Of a DNA stretch of 64,000 nucleotides, positions 50,163 through 59,115 are shown one piece after another. Within the stretch, counting starts at the first letter, position 1, and the number at the start of each line of letters is the position of its first letter. Below the pieces are notes generated by a model that saw nothing but the letters and a program-made list of their open reading frames with translations, searched no databases and had not been told where the DNA came from. The position numbers were made by a program, and so were the translations under genes. This DNA comes from Streptomyces zhaozhouensis (GTDB taxonomy: Bacteria > Actinomycetota > Actinomycetes > Streptomycetales > Streptomycetaceae): positions 1 to 64,000 of the forward strand of contig NZ_OCNE01000012.1 in the NCBI RefSeq assembly GCF_900230195.1. The letters run 5' to 3'.

Positions 50163-51389
50163 ATGACCGCACGCACCTACTCCCGCCGCCGGCTGCTCGG
50201 CACGGCGACGGCCACCGGCGTCGCGGGCCTCGCCGCCGGGGCGACCAGCGGCGCGCTGGGGCACGCCGCCGCCTCCGAGGGCGAACCCGCGCTGAGCACC
50301 CTGGGCAGCGCGGCGGTGCCGTTCCACGGCACGCACCAGCCGGGCATCACCACGCCGATCCAGTCGCGTTCCCACCTGCTCGCCCTCGACCTGGCCGAGG
50401 ACGCGGGGCGGCGCGGGGCGGCGGCGCTGCTGCGTCGCTGGTCGACGCTGGCGGCGGAGCTGATGGCCGGCCGGCCGGACGAGACGGGGACGGGCATCGC
50501 CGACGACGCGGGGCCGGCGTCGTTGACGCTGACCTTCGGCTTCGGGCACAGCTTCTTCGACGCCACGGGGCTGACCGCGCTGCGCCCTGAGGCGTTGCGT
50601 CCGCTGCCCGCGTTCTCCAACGACGCGCTGGACGAGGGGCGTTCGAACGGGGATCTGTGGGTGCAGATCGGGGCCGACGACCCGCTGGTGGCGTTCGGCG
50701 CGCTGCGCGCGGTGCGGCGGGCGGCCGAGGGCACGGCGCGGACGCGGTGGCAGATGAACGGCTTCCACCGCAGCCCGGGGGCGACCGCGCGGCCGATGAC
50801 CGGGCGGAACCTGATGGGCCAGGTCGACGGCACCAACAACCCGACGCCCGAGGACCCGGAGTTCGAGCGGCATGTCTTCGTGCCGTCGGACGGCGAGCCG
50901 GCGTGGATGGCGGGCGGCTCCTACGCGGTGGTGCGGCGCATCCGGATGCTGCTGGACGACTGGGAGGGGGTGACGGAGGAGGAGCGCGAGCGGGTGCTCG
51001 GCCGGCGGCGCTCCGACGGTGCCCCGCTGACCGGCGGGGACGAGACGACTCCCGTGGACCTGGAGGCCACGGGGGCGGACGGCGCCCCGGTGATCGCGGC
51101 CAACGCGCATGTCCGGGTGACCGCGCCGGAGTCCAACGGGGGCGCCACGATGCTGCGGCGCTCGTTCTCCTACCACGACGGGGAGCGCGAGGACGGGAGC
51201 CAGGACGCCGGGCTGCTCTTCGTCTGCTGGCAGGCGGACCCGCTGCGGTCGTTCGTCACGGTGCAGCGGAAGCTGGACCGGGGCGACGCGCTGAGCGCCT
51301 TCCTGCGGCACGAGGCGAGCGGGCTGTTCGCCGTACCGGGCGGCGCGGCGGAAGGCGAGTACGTGGGGCAGCGTCTTGTCGAAAGCTGA
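50163..51389 (+). CDS. Tat-exported DyP-type peroxidase (DtpA-like)
   Basis: 408 aa from the ATG at 50163 (GGAGG 7 bp upstream); a GTG at 50085 overlapping the copCD stop would add 26 residues but has no export logic. Twin-arginine signal SRRRLLGTATATGVAGLAAG. The DyP fold has the distal GxxDG motif (MGQVDGTNNP), the proximal haem His in NAHVRVTAP, and the catalytic Arg in MLRRSFSY. In S. lividans the equivalent enzyme acts with copper proteins in morphogenesis. Confidence 0.94.
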   Translation: MTARTYSRRRLLGTATATGVAGLAAGATSGALGHAAASEGEPALSTLGSAAVPFHGTHQPGITTPIQSRSHLLALDLAEDAGRRGAAALLRRWSTLAAELMAGRPDETGTGIADDAGPASLTLTFGFGHSFFDATGLTALRPEALRPLPAFSNDALDEGRSNGDLWVQIGADDPLVAFGALRAVRRAAEGTARTRWQMNGFHRSPGATARPMTGRNLMGQVDGTNNPTPEDPEFERHVFVPSDGEPAWMAGGSYAVVRRIRMLLDDWEGVTEEERERVLGRRRSDGAPLTGGDETTPVDLEATGADGAPVIAANAHVRVTAPESNGGATMLRRSFSYHDGEREDGSQDAGLLFVCWQADPLRSFVTVQRKLDRGDALSAFLRHEASGLFAVPGGAAEGEYVGQRLVES

Positions 51390-51432
51390 AGCGCCGTCCC
51401 GGACGGCGTCCCGACGGGACTACCGTGACGCC

Positions 51433-52371
51433 ATGACTTCTGCGAGCCGCTACACCTATCTCGGCCCCGAGGGGACGTTCACCGAGGCCGCCCTGCGCAC
51501 GCTCCCCGAGGCGGCGACCCGCGCGCTGGTGCCGATGATCTCGGTGCCGGCGGCGTTGGACGCGGTGCGGGTGGGGGAGGCGGCCGGCTCGCTGGTGCCG
51601 ATCGAGAACTCGGTGGAGGGCGGCGTCACCTCGACGGTGGACGAGCTGGCCACGGGACGGCCGTTGATGATCTACCGGGAGGTGCTGCTGCCGATCGCGT
51701 TCGCGCTGCTGGTGCGCCCCGGCACGGCGCTGGAGGACGTGAAGACGGTGACCGGGCACCCGGTGGCGCAGCCGCAGGTGCGCGGCTGGCTCGGGAAGCA
51801 TCTGCCGGAGGCGGTCTGGGAGTCGGCGGCGTCCAACGCGGACGGCGCGCGTCTGGTGCAGGAGGGGCGGTACGACGCGGCGTTCGCCGGGGAGTTCGCG
51901 GCGGCGACGTACGGGTTGACGCCGCTGGTCACCGGCATCCACGACGCGGACAACGCGACGACGCGGTTCGTGCTGGTGGGCAGGCCGGCGCGCCCGGCGG
52001 CGCCGACGGGCGCGGACAAGACCTCGGTGGTGCTGTGGCTGCGGGACGACCATCCGGGGGCGCTGCTTGACGTCCTCCAGGAGTTCGCGACCTGCGGGGT
52101 CAACCTGACCCGGATCGAGTCGCGCCCCACGGGGCGGGGCATCGGTCAGTACTGCTTCTCGGTGGACTGCGAGGGGCACGTGTCGGACCGCAGGGTCGGG
52201 GAGGCGCTGATGGGGCTGCGGCGGCTCTGCTCGGACGTGCGCTATCTCGGCTCGTATCCGAGGGCCGACCAGGTGCGGCCGGTGGTCGGCGAGGGGACGC
52301 GGGACGAGGACTTCCTGACGGCGGCCGACTGGCTGACCCGCTGCCTGGACGGGCGCCCCGGGCCGCTCTGA
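51433..52371 (+). CDS. pheA: Prephenate dehydratase
   Basis: 312 aa. Catalytic domain with YLGPEGTFTEAAL, VPIENSVEGGVTSTVDEL (includes the TRD-type region) and DADNATTRFVLVG. The C-terminal ACT domain is SVVLWLRDDHPGALLDVLQE then NLTRIESRPTGRGIGQY (ESRP binds Phe for feedback inhibition). Converts prephenate to phenylpyruvate for phenylalanine synthesis, cytoplasmic. Monofunctional form, as in other actinobacteria. Confidence 0.96.
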   Translation: MTSASRYTYLGPEGTFTEAALRTLPEAATRALVPMISVPAALDAVRVGEAAGSLVPIENSVEGGVTSTVDELATGRPLMIYREVLLPIAFALLVRPGTALEDVKTVTGHPVAQPQVRGWLGKHLPEAVWESAASNADGARLVQEGRYDAAFAGEFAAATYGLTPLVTGIHDADNATTRFVLVGRPARPAAPTGADKTSVVLWLRDDHPGALLDVLQEFATCGVNLTRIESRPTGRGIGQYCFSVDCEGHVSDRRVGEALMGLRRLCSDVRYLGSYPRADQVRPVVGEGTRDEDFLTAADWLTRCLDGRPGPL

Positions 52372-52911
52372 CGCGGCGGTGTGCCCCATCGGGTGCGGGG
52401 ACGCGCTGGCCTGTGGACTGTTCGGCGGGTTATCCACAGGCCACCCGCCGTGGCTGTGTATAAGTCGGCGGAGGACCGGGCGGAGAGAAACGGGCATTAG
52501 CCCCATATGCGGATACTGTGCACCATGGAGCCCATCGCACAATGAGCCGCTTTTCGTCACCCGAATCACTCTGAATAACTCCTGAGAGCGAGCGAGTTTC
52601 CCAGGGATTCTCTCAGATTCCCCCGGAAGTGCGAATGAGCGCGGTTTGCGTGGGGAATTATCCGCCGCACACCGAAGGGCCCGGAAGGCGCCACGCCGTT
52701 CATCCACAGCCCGGCCCCCCAGCCTGTGGATAACTCGGCCGAGGCGGTGGACAGACGGGGGAAGGACGGCCTCACCACGCCCCCGAACGGGACCGGAGGC
52801 GGGCGCGGCGGCGTTTACCGAACCCGGTCACCCCTTCCGGCAAATCGGGCTTATCGCCCCCCGGGGCTTTTTCGTTTCATCGCCCCGAGACGGCCCGGTA
52901 GCCTGTCGGAC
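52372..52911. promoter_or_regulatory. 540-bp pheA-serS spacer with a DnaA-box cluster
   Basis: No gene. Contains TTATCCACA at 52430-52438 (+), TTATACACA at 52455-52463 (-), TCATCCACA at 52700-52708 (+) and TTATCCACA at 52725-52733 (-), plus weaker matches (52412). These equal or nearly equal DnaA boxes. The 52490-52650 stretch is comparatively AT-rich. The serS promoter must also lie here. No T-box leader recognised. Confidence 0.7.
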
Positions 52912-54189
52912 GTGATTGACCTCCGACAGCTCCGCGAGAACCCGGACCTGGTGCGCGCCTCGCAGCGCGCCCGTGGTGAAGACGTCGACCTGGTGGACAG
53001 GCTCCTGGCCGCCGACGAGCGGCGGAGGTCGTCCGGATCGCGCTTCGACGAGCTGCGCGCCGAGCAGAAGCGGCTGGGCAAGCTCATCCCCCGCGCCGAG
53101 GGCGACGAGAAGGCCGAGCTGCTGGCCCGCGCCGGCACCCTCTCGGCCGACGTGAAGACCGCCGACGCCGAGCGCGACGAGGCCACCGCCGAGGCCGACG
53201 CGCTGCTCCTCCAGCTGTCCAACGTCGTCCACCCCGCCGTCCCGGTCGGCGGCGAGGACGACTACACCGTGCGCGAGACCGTCGGCGAGATCAGGGACTT
53301 CGCCGCCGAGGGCATCACCCCGCGCGACCACATGGACCTCGGGCAGGCGCTGGGCGCCATCGACACCGAGCGCGCCGCGAAGGTCTCCGGCTCCCGCTTC
53401 GCCTATCTGCGCGGCCAGGGCGCCCTGCTGGAGCTGGCCCTGGTCAACGCGGCGATCGCACAGGCCACCGCCGCCGGCTTCGTGCCGATGGTCACCCCCG
53501 CCCTGGTGCGCCCGCGCGCCATGGAGGGCACCGGCTTCCTCGGCCAGGCGGCGCAGGACGTCTACCGGCTGGAGCAGGACGACGCCTACCTGGTGGGCAC
53601 CTCGGAAGTGCCGCTGGCCGCCTACCACATGGACGAGATCATCGAGGCCGACCAGCTGCCGCTGCGCTACGCGGGCCTCTCCCCGTGCTACCGGCGCGAG
53701 GCCGGCTCCTACGGCAAGGACACCAAGGGCATCTTCCGGGTGCACCAGTTCACCAAGGTCGAGATGTTCTCCTTCGTCACGCCCGAGGAGGCGGAGGACG
53801 AGCTGGAGCGGCTGCTGGACTGGGAGAAGCAGTGGCTGACCTCGCTGGAGCTGCCGTTCCGGGTGATCGACGTCGCCAGCGGCGACCTCGGCGCCTCCGC
53901 CAGCCGTAAGTACGACTGCGAGGCGTGGTTCCCCGCCCAGGGCCGGTACCGCGAACTGACCTCGACCTCCAACTGCACCGAGTTCCAGGCGCGCCGGCTC
54001 CAGGTGCGGATGCGCGAGGGGGGCCGCACCCGGCCGCTGGCCACGTTGAACGGCACGCTCTGCGCGGTCTCCAGGACCATCGTCGCGCTCCTGGAGTACC
54101 ACCAGCAGGCCGACGGCTCCGTGCATGTGCCGCAGGTGCTGCGCCCCTACCTCGGCGGTCGCGAGCGGCTGGAGCCGGTCGCTCGATGA
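52912..54189 (+). CDS. serS: Seryl-tRNA synthetase
   Basis: 425 aa, GTG start. The N-terminal coiled-coil arm (~25-105, for example ADERRRSSGSRFDELRAEQK) contacts the long arm of tRNA-Ser. The class II catalytic core has motif 2 (SPCYRREAGSYGKDTKGIFR, then VHQFTKVE) and motif 3 (TLNGTLCAVSRTIVALLEYH), plus the TSEVPL serine site. Charges tRNA-Ser in the cytoplasm. Length is standard for bacteria. Confidence 0.97.
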   Translation: MIDLRQLRENPDLVRASQRARGEDVDLVDRLLAADERRRSSGSRFDELRAEQKRLGKLIPRAEGDEKAELLARAGTLSADVKTADAERDEATAEADALLLQLSNVVHPAVPVGGEDDYTVRETVGEIRDFAAEGITPRDHMDLGQALGAIDTERAAKVSGSRFAYLRGQGALLELALVNAAIAQATAAGFVPMVTPALVRPRAMEGTGFLGQAAQDVYRLEQDDAYLVGTSEVPLAAYHMDEIIEADQLPLRYAGLSPCYRREAGSYGKDTKGIFRVHQFTKVEMFSFVTPEEAEDELERLLDWEKQWLTSLELPFRVIDVASGDLGASASRKYDCEAWFPAQGRYRELTSTSNCTEFQARRLQVRMREGGRTRPLATLNGTLCAVSRTIVALLEYHQQADGSVHVPQVLRPYLGGRERLEPVAR

Positions 54190-55103
54190 GCCAGCCGCGT
54201 TCCGAGCCGGCCGCCGCCCCCTCCGCCCCGGCGGAGGGGGCCGTGCCGGCCCAGGCGGCGCCCGCCGCCGGCCCGTTCCCCTACCGGCTGATCGCCACCG
54301 ACCTCGACGGGACGCTGCTGCGCTCCGACGAGTCCATCTCGCCCCGCACCCGCCGGGCGCTGCGCGCGGCGGTCGCCGCCGGCGCGCTGCACATCGTCGC
54401 GACCGGGCGCAGCGTCGCCTGGACCCGGCACATCCTGCGCGACCTGGGGTACGAGGGGCTGGCCGTCTGCGGGCAGGGCGCGCAGCTCTACCACGCGGGC
54501 GAGGACCGGCTGGTGACGTCGGTGACCCTGGACCGCGCGCTGGCGCGCGCCGTGGTGGGACGGCTGGAGACCAGCCTCGGCACGCTGGGCGTCGCCGCCA
54601 ACCGCGACGGGCTCGACGGGCAGGTCGTCGCGGACGAGCGCTTCCACATCGGCCCCGGCAGCGGCTTCGGCGAGGAGTCCGGGTCCGAGGGGCTGTGGCG
54701 GTCGCGGGACCGGGCGGCGCTCTTCGAGGAGCCGCTGATCAAGCTCTATCTGCGCCATCCCACGCTGGACGACGACGCGTTGGCCGCCGCGGCGCTGGCC
54801 GAGGTCGGCGACGCGGTGGGCGTGATCGTCTCCGGCGAGGGCCTGGTCGAGGTCGTGCCGGCCGGGCTGAGCAAGGCCACCGGCCTCTCGCTCGCCGCCC
54901 GCCGGATGAGGGTGCGGGCCGCCGACACCATCGCCTTCGGCGACATGCCCAACGACCTGGCGATGTTCGCCTGGGCGCGGCACGCGGTGGCGATGGCCGA
55001 CGCCCACCCCACGGTGAAGGCGGCGGCCGACGAGGTCACCGAGGGCAACGACGCGGACGGCATCGCCCTGGTGCTGGAGAGGCTGCTCGGCGCCGCGAGT
55101 TGA
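54186..55103 (+). CDS. Cof-type HAD-IIB phosphatase
   Basis: 305 aa; ATG overlaps the serS stop. HAD motifs: IATDLDGTLLRSD (nucleophile Asp), IVATGRSVAW (motif II), GLSKATGLSLAA (Lys, motif III) and IAFGDMPNDLAMF (motif IV). A type-IIB cap sits between motifs II and III. A ~30-residue Ala/Pro-rich N-terminus precedes it. Such enzymes dephosphorylate sugar phosphates or cofactors; the substrate is not deducible. A paralogue lies at 62181. Confidence 0.92.
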   Translation: MSQPRSEPAAAPSAPAEGAVPAQAAPAAGPFPYRLIATDLDGTLLRSDESISPRTRRALRAAVAAGALHIVATGRSVAWTRHILRDLGYEGLAVCGQGAQLYHAGEDRLVTSVTLDRALARAVVGRLETSLGTLGVAANRDGLDGQVVADERFHIGPGSGFGEESGSEGLWRSRDRAALFEEPLIKLYLRHPTLDDDALAAAALAEVGDAVGVIVSGEGLVEVVPAGLSKATGLSLAARRMRVRAADTIAFGDMPNDLAMFAWARHAVAMADAHPTVKAAADEVTEGNDADGIALVLERLLGAAS

Positions 55104-55202
55104 GCGCCGGCGCGCGCCCTCGGGCGCACGCCGGGGAACCGCGGGACCCCACGCCCCGTCGAACCGCCAGTAGCGGTGTGGTGACCAGCGCCGGGGGGCC
55201 CT

Positions 55203-57227
55203 GTGAAGATCGTCTTTCTCCTCAACAACGCCTACGGGGTGGGCGGCACGATCCGTTCCGTCGCCAACCTCTCGGCGGCGCTCGCCGAACGCCACGACGT
55301 GCGGATCGCGAGCCTCTACCGCTCCAGGACCACGCCGAGCCTCGCCTTCGCGCCAGGCGTGCGGATCATCCCGCTGATCGACCTGCGCCCCGACGCCGCC
55401 GACGCCGCGGGCCAGGGCCCGGAACCGGCCGAGCCGAGCACCGTCTTCGCCGACCTGCCGATGAACTACGGCCGGGTCGCGCCCTCCGGGCTCAGCGACC
55501 GGCGCATGGGCGACTTCCTCGCCAAGGTCGACGCCGACGTGGTGATCTCCACCCGCCCGGTGCTCAACGTCTATCTCGCCCGCCTCGGCCAGCCGCGCTA
55601 TCTGCGGATCGCCCAGGAGCACCTCACCCACGACGCCCGCTCCCGGCGCGCGCGGGCCGTCCAGCTCGCGGCGGCCCGGGAGCTGGACGCGCTGGTCTGT
55701 GTCTCGAAGACGGACGCCGAACGGTACGCCGAGGCGCTGCGCGGCTCCCCGGTGCGGGTCGTCAACGTGCCCAACTGCTCTCCCGCGCCCGCCGTCCCGC
55801 CGGCCGCCGGCGACTCGCGGATCATCGTGGCGGCCGGCCGGCTGGCGCCGGTGAAGCGCTACGACCGGCTGATCGACGCGTTCGCCGAGCTGGCGCCCGA
55901 GTTCCCCGACTGGCAGCTGCGGATCTACGGCCGGGGCGCGGAGCGCGACGCCCTGCGCCGGCGCATCGGCGAACTCGGCCTGCACAACCGCGCGCGGCTG
56001 ATGGGCGCCGCCTCACCGATCGAGACCGAGTGGGTCAAGGGCGCGGTGGCGGCGGTCTCCTCGGACGCCGAGTCCTTCGGGCTGACCCTGGTGGAGGCCA
56101 TGCGGTGCGGGCTGCCCGTGGTGGCGACCGACTGCCCGCACGGGCCGGGCGAGATCATCACCCACGGCGAGAGCGGGCTGCTGTCGCCGCTGTCGGGCGG
56201 CAGCGCCGCGCTCGCCTCGGCGCTGCGGCCGCTGCTGGCCGACGAGGCGCTGCGCCGCCGGCTGGCGGCGCGCGGGCGCGCCTCGGCGGCGGCGTACGCG
56301 CCGGGGGTGATCGCCGCGCGGTACGAGGAGCTGTTCCACGCGTGGGCGCCAGGCGCCTCGAAGGCCGGGCCCGGCGAGGCCGTCGGGCGGCTCGGCAGGC
56401 TGCGCCGCCTGTGGCGGCCGACGGCGGGCCGGCCGGGCGGCCGGCCGCGCGGCCTCGCGGAGAGCACGGCGGACGGCGGGCTGCGGGTGTCCCTCGACGG
56501 GCACTCGCTGCCGAGGGGCGTCGGCACGCTGCTGCTGCGGCTGCGCCACGACCCGGCGGGTCGGGAGCTGGCGCTCCCGCTGCCGAGGGTGCGCGGCTCG
56601 CGGCGGGTGGAGCTGACGCTCGACCGCGAGACGCTCGAACTCGCCGAGGGACGATGGGACTTCCTCGTCGCCGCCGGCCCTCCGGGCGCGGCGGGGCGCG
56701 CGCGGCGCGTGGCCGCGGAACAGGTGCGCCAGGCCGCCCTGGTCCACGCGCCGCCGCGGGTGGACGGGCGCGGGGTGAGCGCGTGGATCCCCTACCGCAC
56801 GAAGGACGGCAACCTCACGGTCCGCGCGTGGCTGCGCCCGGCCCACGCGGAGGTCGACGAGGTGCTCCTCGGGGACGACGCGTTCGTGGTGCGGGTGACG
56901 CCGGTCGGCCCCGAGCGCGGCCCCGGGGGCGCCGGGTGGCGGGCGGTGGGGGAGAACGGCGGGTCCAGGGTGGACCTCGGTTGCTCCGTCGAGGGCGACC
57001 GGTTGGCCCTGACCATCCCGTTCGAGACGGCGGCGGCCGCGCCGCCCGGCGACTGGCGGCTGGTGCTGCACGCCCCCGACGGTACGGCGACCCCCGCGTC
57101 CCGCATCGGCGGCGACGTCGCGGACCGCCGCGCGACGGATGTCTTCCCGCCGCGCTCCCACGCGGGAGCCGCCCTGCGGCTCCGCTTCACCCTCGACCAC
57201 GACCTGGTCCTCACGGTCGGCGCGTAG
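55203..57227 (+). CDS. GT4-family glycosyltransferase with C-terminal beta domain
   Basis: 674 aa, GTG start. The N-terminal Rossmann domain begins VKIVFLLNNAYGVGGTIRSV (donor-independent GGT loop). The C-terminal Rossmann domain has AAGRLAPVKRYDRLIDAFAE and the EX7E motif ESFGLTLVE. It transfers sugar from a nucleotide-sugar with retention. From ~400 on an extra ~270 residues form beta-rich repeats (VSLDGHSLPRGVGTLLLRLR; LTLDRETLELAEGRWDF) of unknown role, possibly wall-polymer binding. Teichoic-acid-like or exopolysaccharide synthesis is plausible. Confidence 0.88.
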   Translation: MKIVFLLNNAYGVGGTIRSVANLSAALAERHDVRIASLYRSRTTPSLAFAPGVRIIPLIDLRPDAADAAGQGPEPAEPSTVFADLPMNYGRVAPSGLSDRRMGDFLAKVDADVVISTRPVLNVYLARLGQPRYLRIAQEHLTHDARSRRARAVQLAAARELDALVCVSKTDAERYAEALRGSPVRVVNVPNCSPAPAVPPAAGDSRIIVAAGRLAPVKRYDRLIDAFAELAPEFPDWQLRIYGRGAERDALRRRIGELGLHNRARLMGAASPIETEWVKGAVAAVSSDAESFGLTLVEAMRCGLPVVATDCPHGPGEIITHGESGLLSPLSGGSAALASALRPLLADEALRRRLAARGRASAAAYAPGVIAARYEELFHAWAPGASKAGPGEAVGRLGRLRRLWRPTAGRPGGRPRGLAESTADGGLRVSLDGHSLPRGVGTLLLRLRHDPAGRELALPLPRVRGSRRVELTLDRETLELAEGRWDFLVAAGPPGAAGRARRVAAEQVRQAALVHAPPRVDGRGVSAWIPYRTKDGNLTVRAWLRPAHAEVDEVLLGDDAFVVRVTPVGPERGPGGAGWRAVGENGGSRVDLGCSVEGDRLALTIPFETAAAAPPGDWRLVLHAPDGTATPASRIGGDVADRRATDVFPPRSHAGAALRLRFTLDHDLVLTVGA

Positions 57228-57241
57228 CGCCCCCGCAGGGT

Positions 57242-57369
57242 CCAGGGGCGCGGGGAACCGCGCGGGTGACCGTTGGCGGCTGGTAGACGACACCGGACGT
57301 GGCTGGTCCGGCCCGGTGGTCGTCCGCGGCCCGCCACTGATACTTCGCGCAGTTCCCCGCGCCCCCTGG
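57242..57369. repeat. Intergenic inverted-repeat element (GGGGCGCGGGGAAC type)
   Basis: CCAGGGGCGCGGGGAACCGC (57242) and the reverse complement of 57346-57369 share a ~23-bp inverted repeat with two differences, ~80 bp apart. I recall this sequence type as a dispersed intergenic repeat in Streptomyces genomes. It lies between convergent genes and could also act as a two-way terminator. Confidence 0.7.
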
Positions 57370-57410
57370 TCCGCGTCGGCGAGGCAACGCGAGAACCACC
57401 GGCAAGGTGC

Positions 57411-58130
57411 CTAGTCCCCGGTCACGGTCATCGCCGTCAGGCGGCGGATCGCGTACCAGGTGCCCAGGGCCGTGGCCGCGGCCAGCAGGACCAGCGCCAG
57501 CGGCAGCGCCACGTCCGACGTGACGTCGGCACCCGAGGCGGCGATGCCCTCGGCCAGGGACAGCGACCACTGCTGCACGCTGAGCGTGCGCACCCCGGCC
57601 AGCGTGCTGCCCAGCAGCGCCTCCCAGACCAGCGCGTAGACCAGCCCGAAGACCACCGCGTTCCGCGAGATCGTGCCCAGCAGCAGGAAGATCGCGCTGT
57701 AGGCGACGGCGGCGACGGCCGCCGCCACGGTGTAGGCGGAGGCGATGCCCTGGCTGTTGCCGTTGAGGATCAGCCCGGACACCAGGATCGGCGCGGTGGT
57801 GAACGCGATCGTGACGGCGATCGCGACGACCAGCTTGGTCAGGATGATCGTGCGCCGGGGCAGCGGCTTCGCCAGCAGATAGACGATCGAACCGTCGTCG
57901 ATCTCCGGGGCGATGGCGCCGGTGCCGGCGACCACGCCGATCAGCGGGACCATGGAGGCGAGGGCGAACCCGCCCAGCACCTCGACGGCCGCGCTGTCGT
58001 CGGCGCCTCCGATGAGCCGGACGGCCAGCGAGATCGACAGCAGCAGCGCGGGCAGCGCGATCAGTATCAGCACCCGGCGACGGCCGAGCAGGGCCCGGTA
58101 CGTGAGCCGGGCGACGGTGTGGTTGTACAT
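57411..58130 (-). CDS. ABC-2-type transporter permease
   Basis: 239 aa with six predicted membrane helices (for example VLILIALPALLLSISLAVRL, VLGGFALASMVPLIGVVAGT, AIFLLLGTISRNAVVFGLVY). Contains EIDDGSIVYLLAKPLPR, a loop typical of ABC-2 permeases. Last gene of a four-gene operon with two ATPases and two permeases. Confidence 0.9.
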   Translation of the reverse strand: MYNHTVARLTYRALLGRRRVLILIALPALLLSISLAVRLIGGADDSAAVEVLGGFALASMVPLIGVVAGTGAIAPEIDDGSIVYLLAKPLPRRTIILTKLVVAIAVTIAFTTAPILVSGLILNGNSQGIASAYTVAAAVAAVAYSAIFLLLGTISRNAVVFGLVYALVWEALLGSTLAGVRTLSVQQWSLSLAEGIAASGADVTSDVALPLALVLLAAATALGTWYAIRRLTAMTVTGD

Positions 58131-58197
58131 CGCGGTGTGGCTCCTTAGCGGCGATGCGCCGAATCGGCGTGGCGGGGACGGAGTTGACGCATCGTCG

Positions 58198-59115
58198 TCA
58201 CGATCCCACCAGGTAGGAGAAGACGTTCTCCAGGGACTCGTCGGACGGCGCGACCGTCAGCAGCCTGATGTCCCGTTCCCTGGCCAGCGAGGGCAGCCGC
58301 TCGGTGAAGCGCGCGAAGTCCACGGCCTCCACCCGCAGGGCGTCCTCGGCCCGGTCCACCTCGATGCCGGTCGTCGACGCGTCGGCGATCAGCGCGGCGG
58401 CCAGCGCCCGGTTGTCGCTGGAGCGGATGAGATAGCGGTGCGGCCGGTCGGTCATCAGCCGGCGGATCTTGCGGAAGTCGCCCGACGCCGCGTGCCGGCC
58501 GGCGACGATCACCTCGATGTGGCTGGCGAGCTGCTCGACCTCCTCCAGGATGTGCGAGGAGAACAGGACCGTGCGGCCCTCCTCCCCCATCTTGGCGAGC
58601 AGGTCCATCAGTTGGAGCCGCTGCCTGGGGTCCATCCCGTTGAACGGCTCGTCGAGCAGCAGCACAGAAGGCTGGTGGACCAGCGCGGAGGCCATCTTGA
58701 CCCGCTGCCGCATCCCCTTGCTGTAGGTGTCGATGCGGCGGTCGGCGGCGTGTGTCATCTCGACCGTGGCCAGCGCCTCGGCCGCCGCGGCCTTCGGGTC
58801 GGGCAGGCCGTGGAGCTCGGCGTTGGCCAGCACGAACTCGCCACCGGTGAGGTAGTCGTACATTCCCTCGCGCTCGGGGACCAGGCCGATGTGCCGGTAG
58901 CTCTCCGCGTTCCGCCAGATCGGCCGCTCGTCGAGGGTGACCGTGCCGGCGGAGGGGGCGAGGAAGCCGCTCATCATGTTGATCAACGTGGACTTGCCGG
59001 CGCCGTTCGGGCCGAGCAGCCCGGTGACCCCGGGGCCGATCGTCATGCTGACGTCGTTGACCGCGACCACGTTCCCGAACCAGCGGGAGGTGTTGTCGAT
59101 GTGCAGAGTGGTCAC
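58198..59115 (-). CDS. ABC transporter ATPase
   Basis: 305 aa, GTG start overlapping the upstream stop (GTGA). Walker A GLLGPNGAGKSTLINM, signature YSKGMRQRVKMASALV (SKGMRQ instead of LSGGQ, usual in this exporter type), Walker B PSVLLLDEPFNGMDP, switch His SSHILEEV. A C-terminal extension (~215-305) is present. Drives the adjoining permease(s); substrate unknown. Confidence 0.94.
   Translation of the reverse strand: MTTLHIDNTSRWFGNVVAVNDVSMTIGPGVTGLLGPNGAGKSTLINMMSGFLAPSAGTVTLDERPIWRNAESYRHIGLVPEREGMYDYLTGGEFVLANAELHGLPDPKAAAAEALATVEMTHAADRRIDTYSKGMRQRVKMASALVHQPSVLLLDEPFNGMDPRQRLQLMDLLAKMGEEGRTVLFSSHILEEVEQLASHIEVIVAGRHAASGDFRKIRRLMTDRPHRYLIRSSDNRALAAALIADASTTGIEVDRAEDALRVEAVDFARFTERLPSLARERDIRLLTVAPSDESLENVFSYLVGS

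Noticed and set aside
52372..52911. oriC
   Set aside because: DnaA boxes are few and no dnaA/dnaN/gyrB genes are near; pheA and serS flank it.
52500..52911. T-box riboswitch in front of serS
   Set aside because: No T-box sequence (TGGN-type bulge) or specifier stem could be recognised, and actinobacterial serS genes normally lack one.
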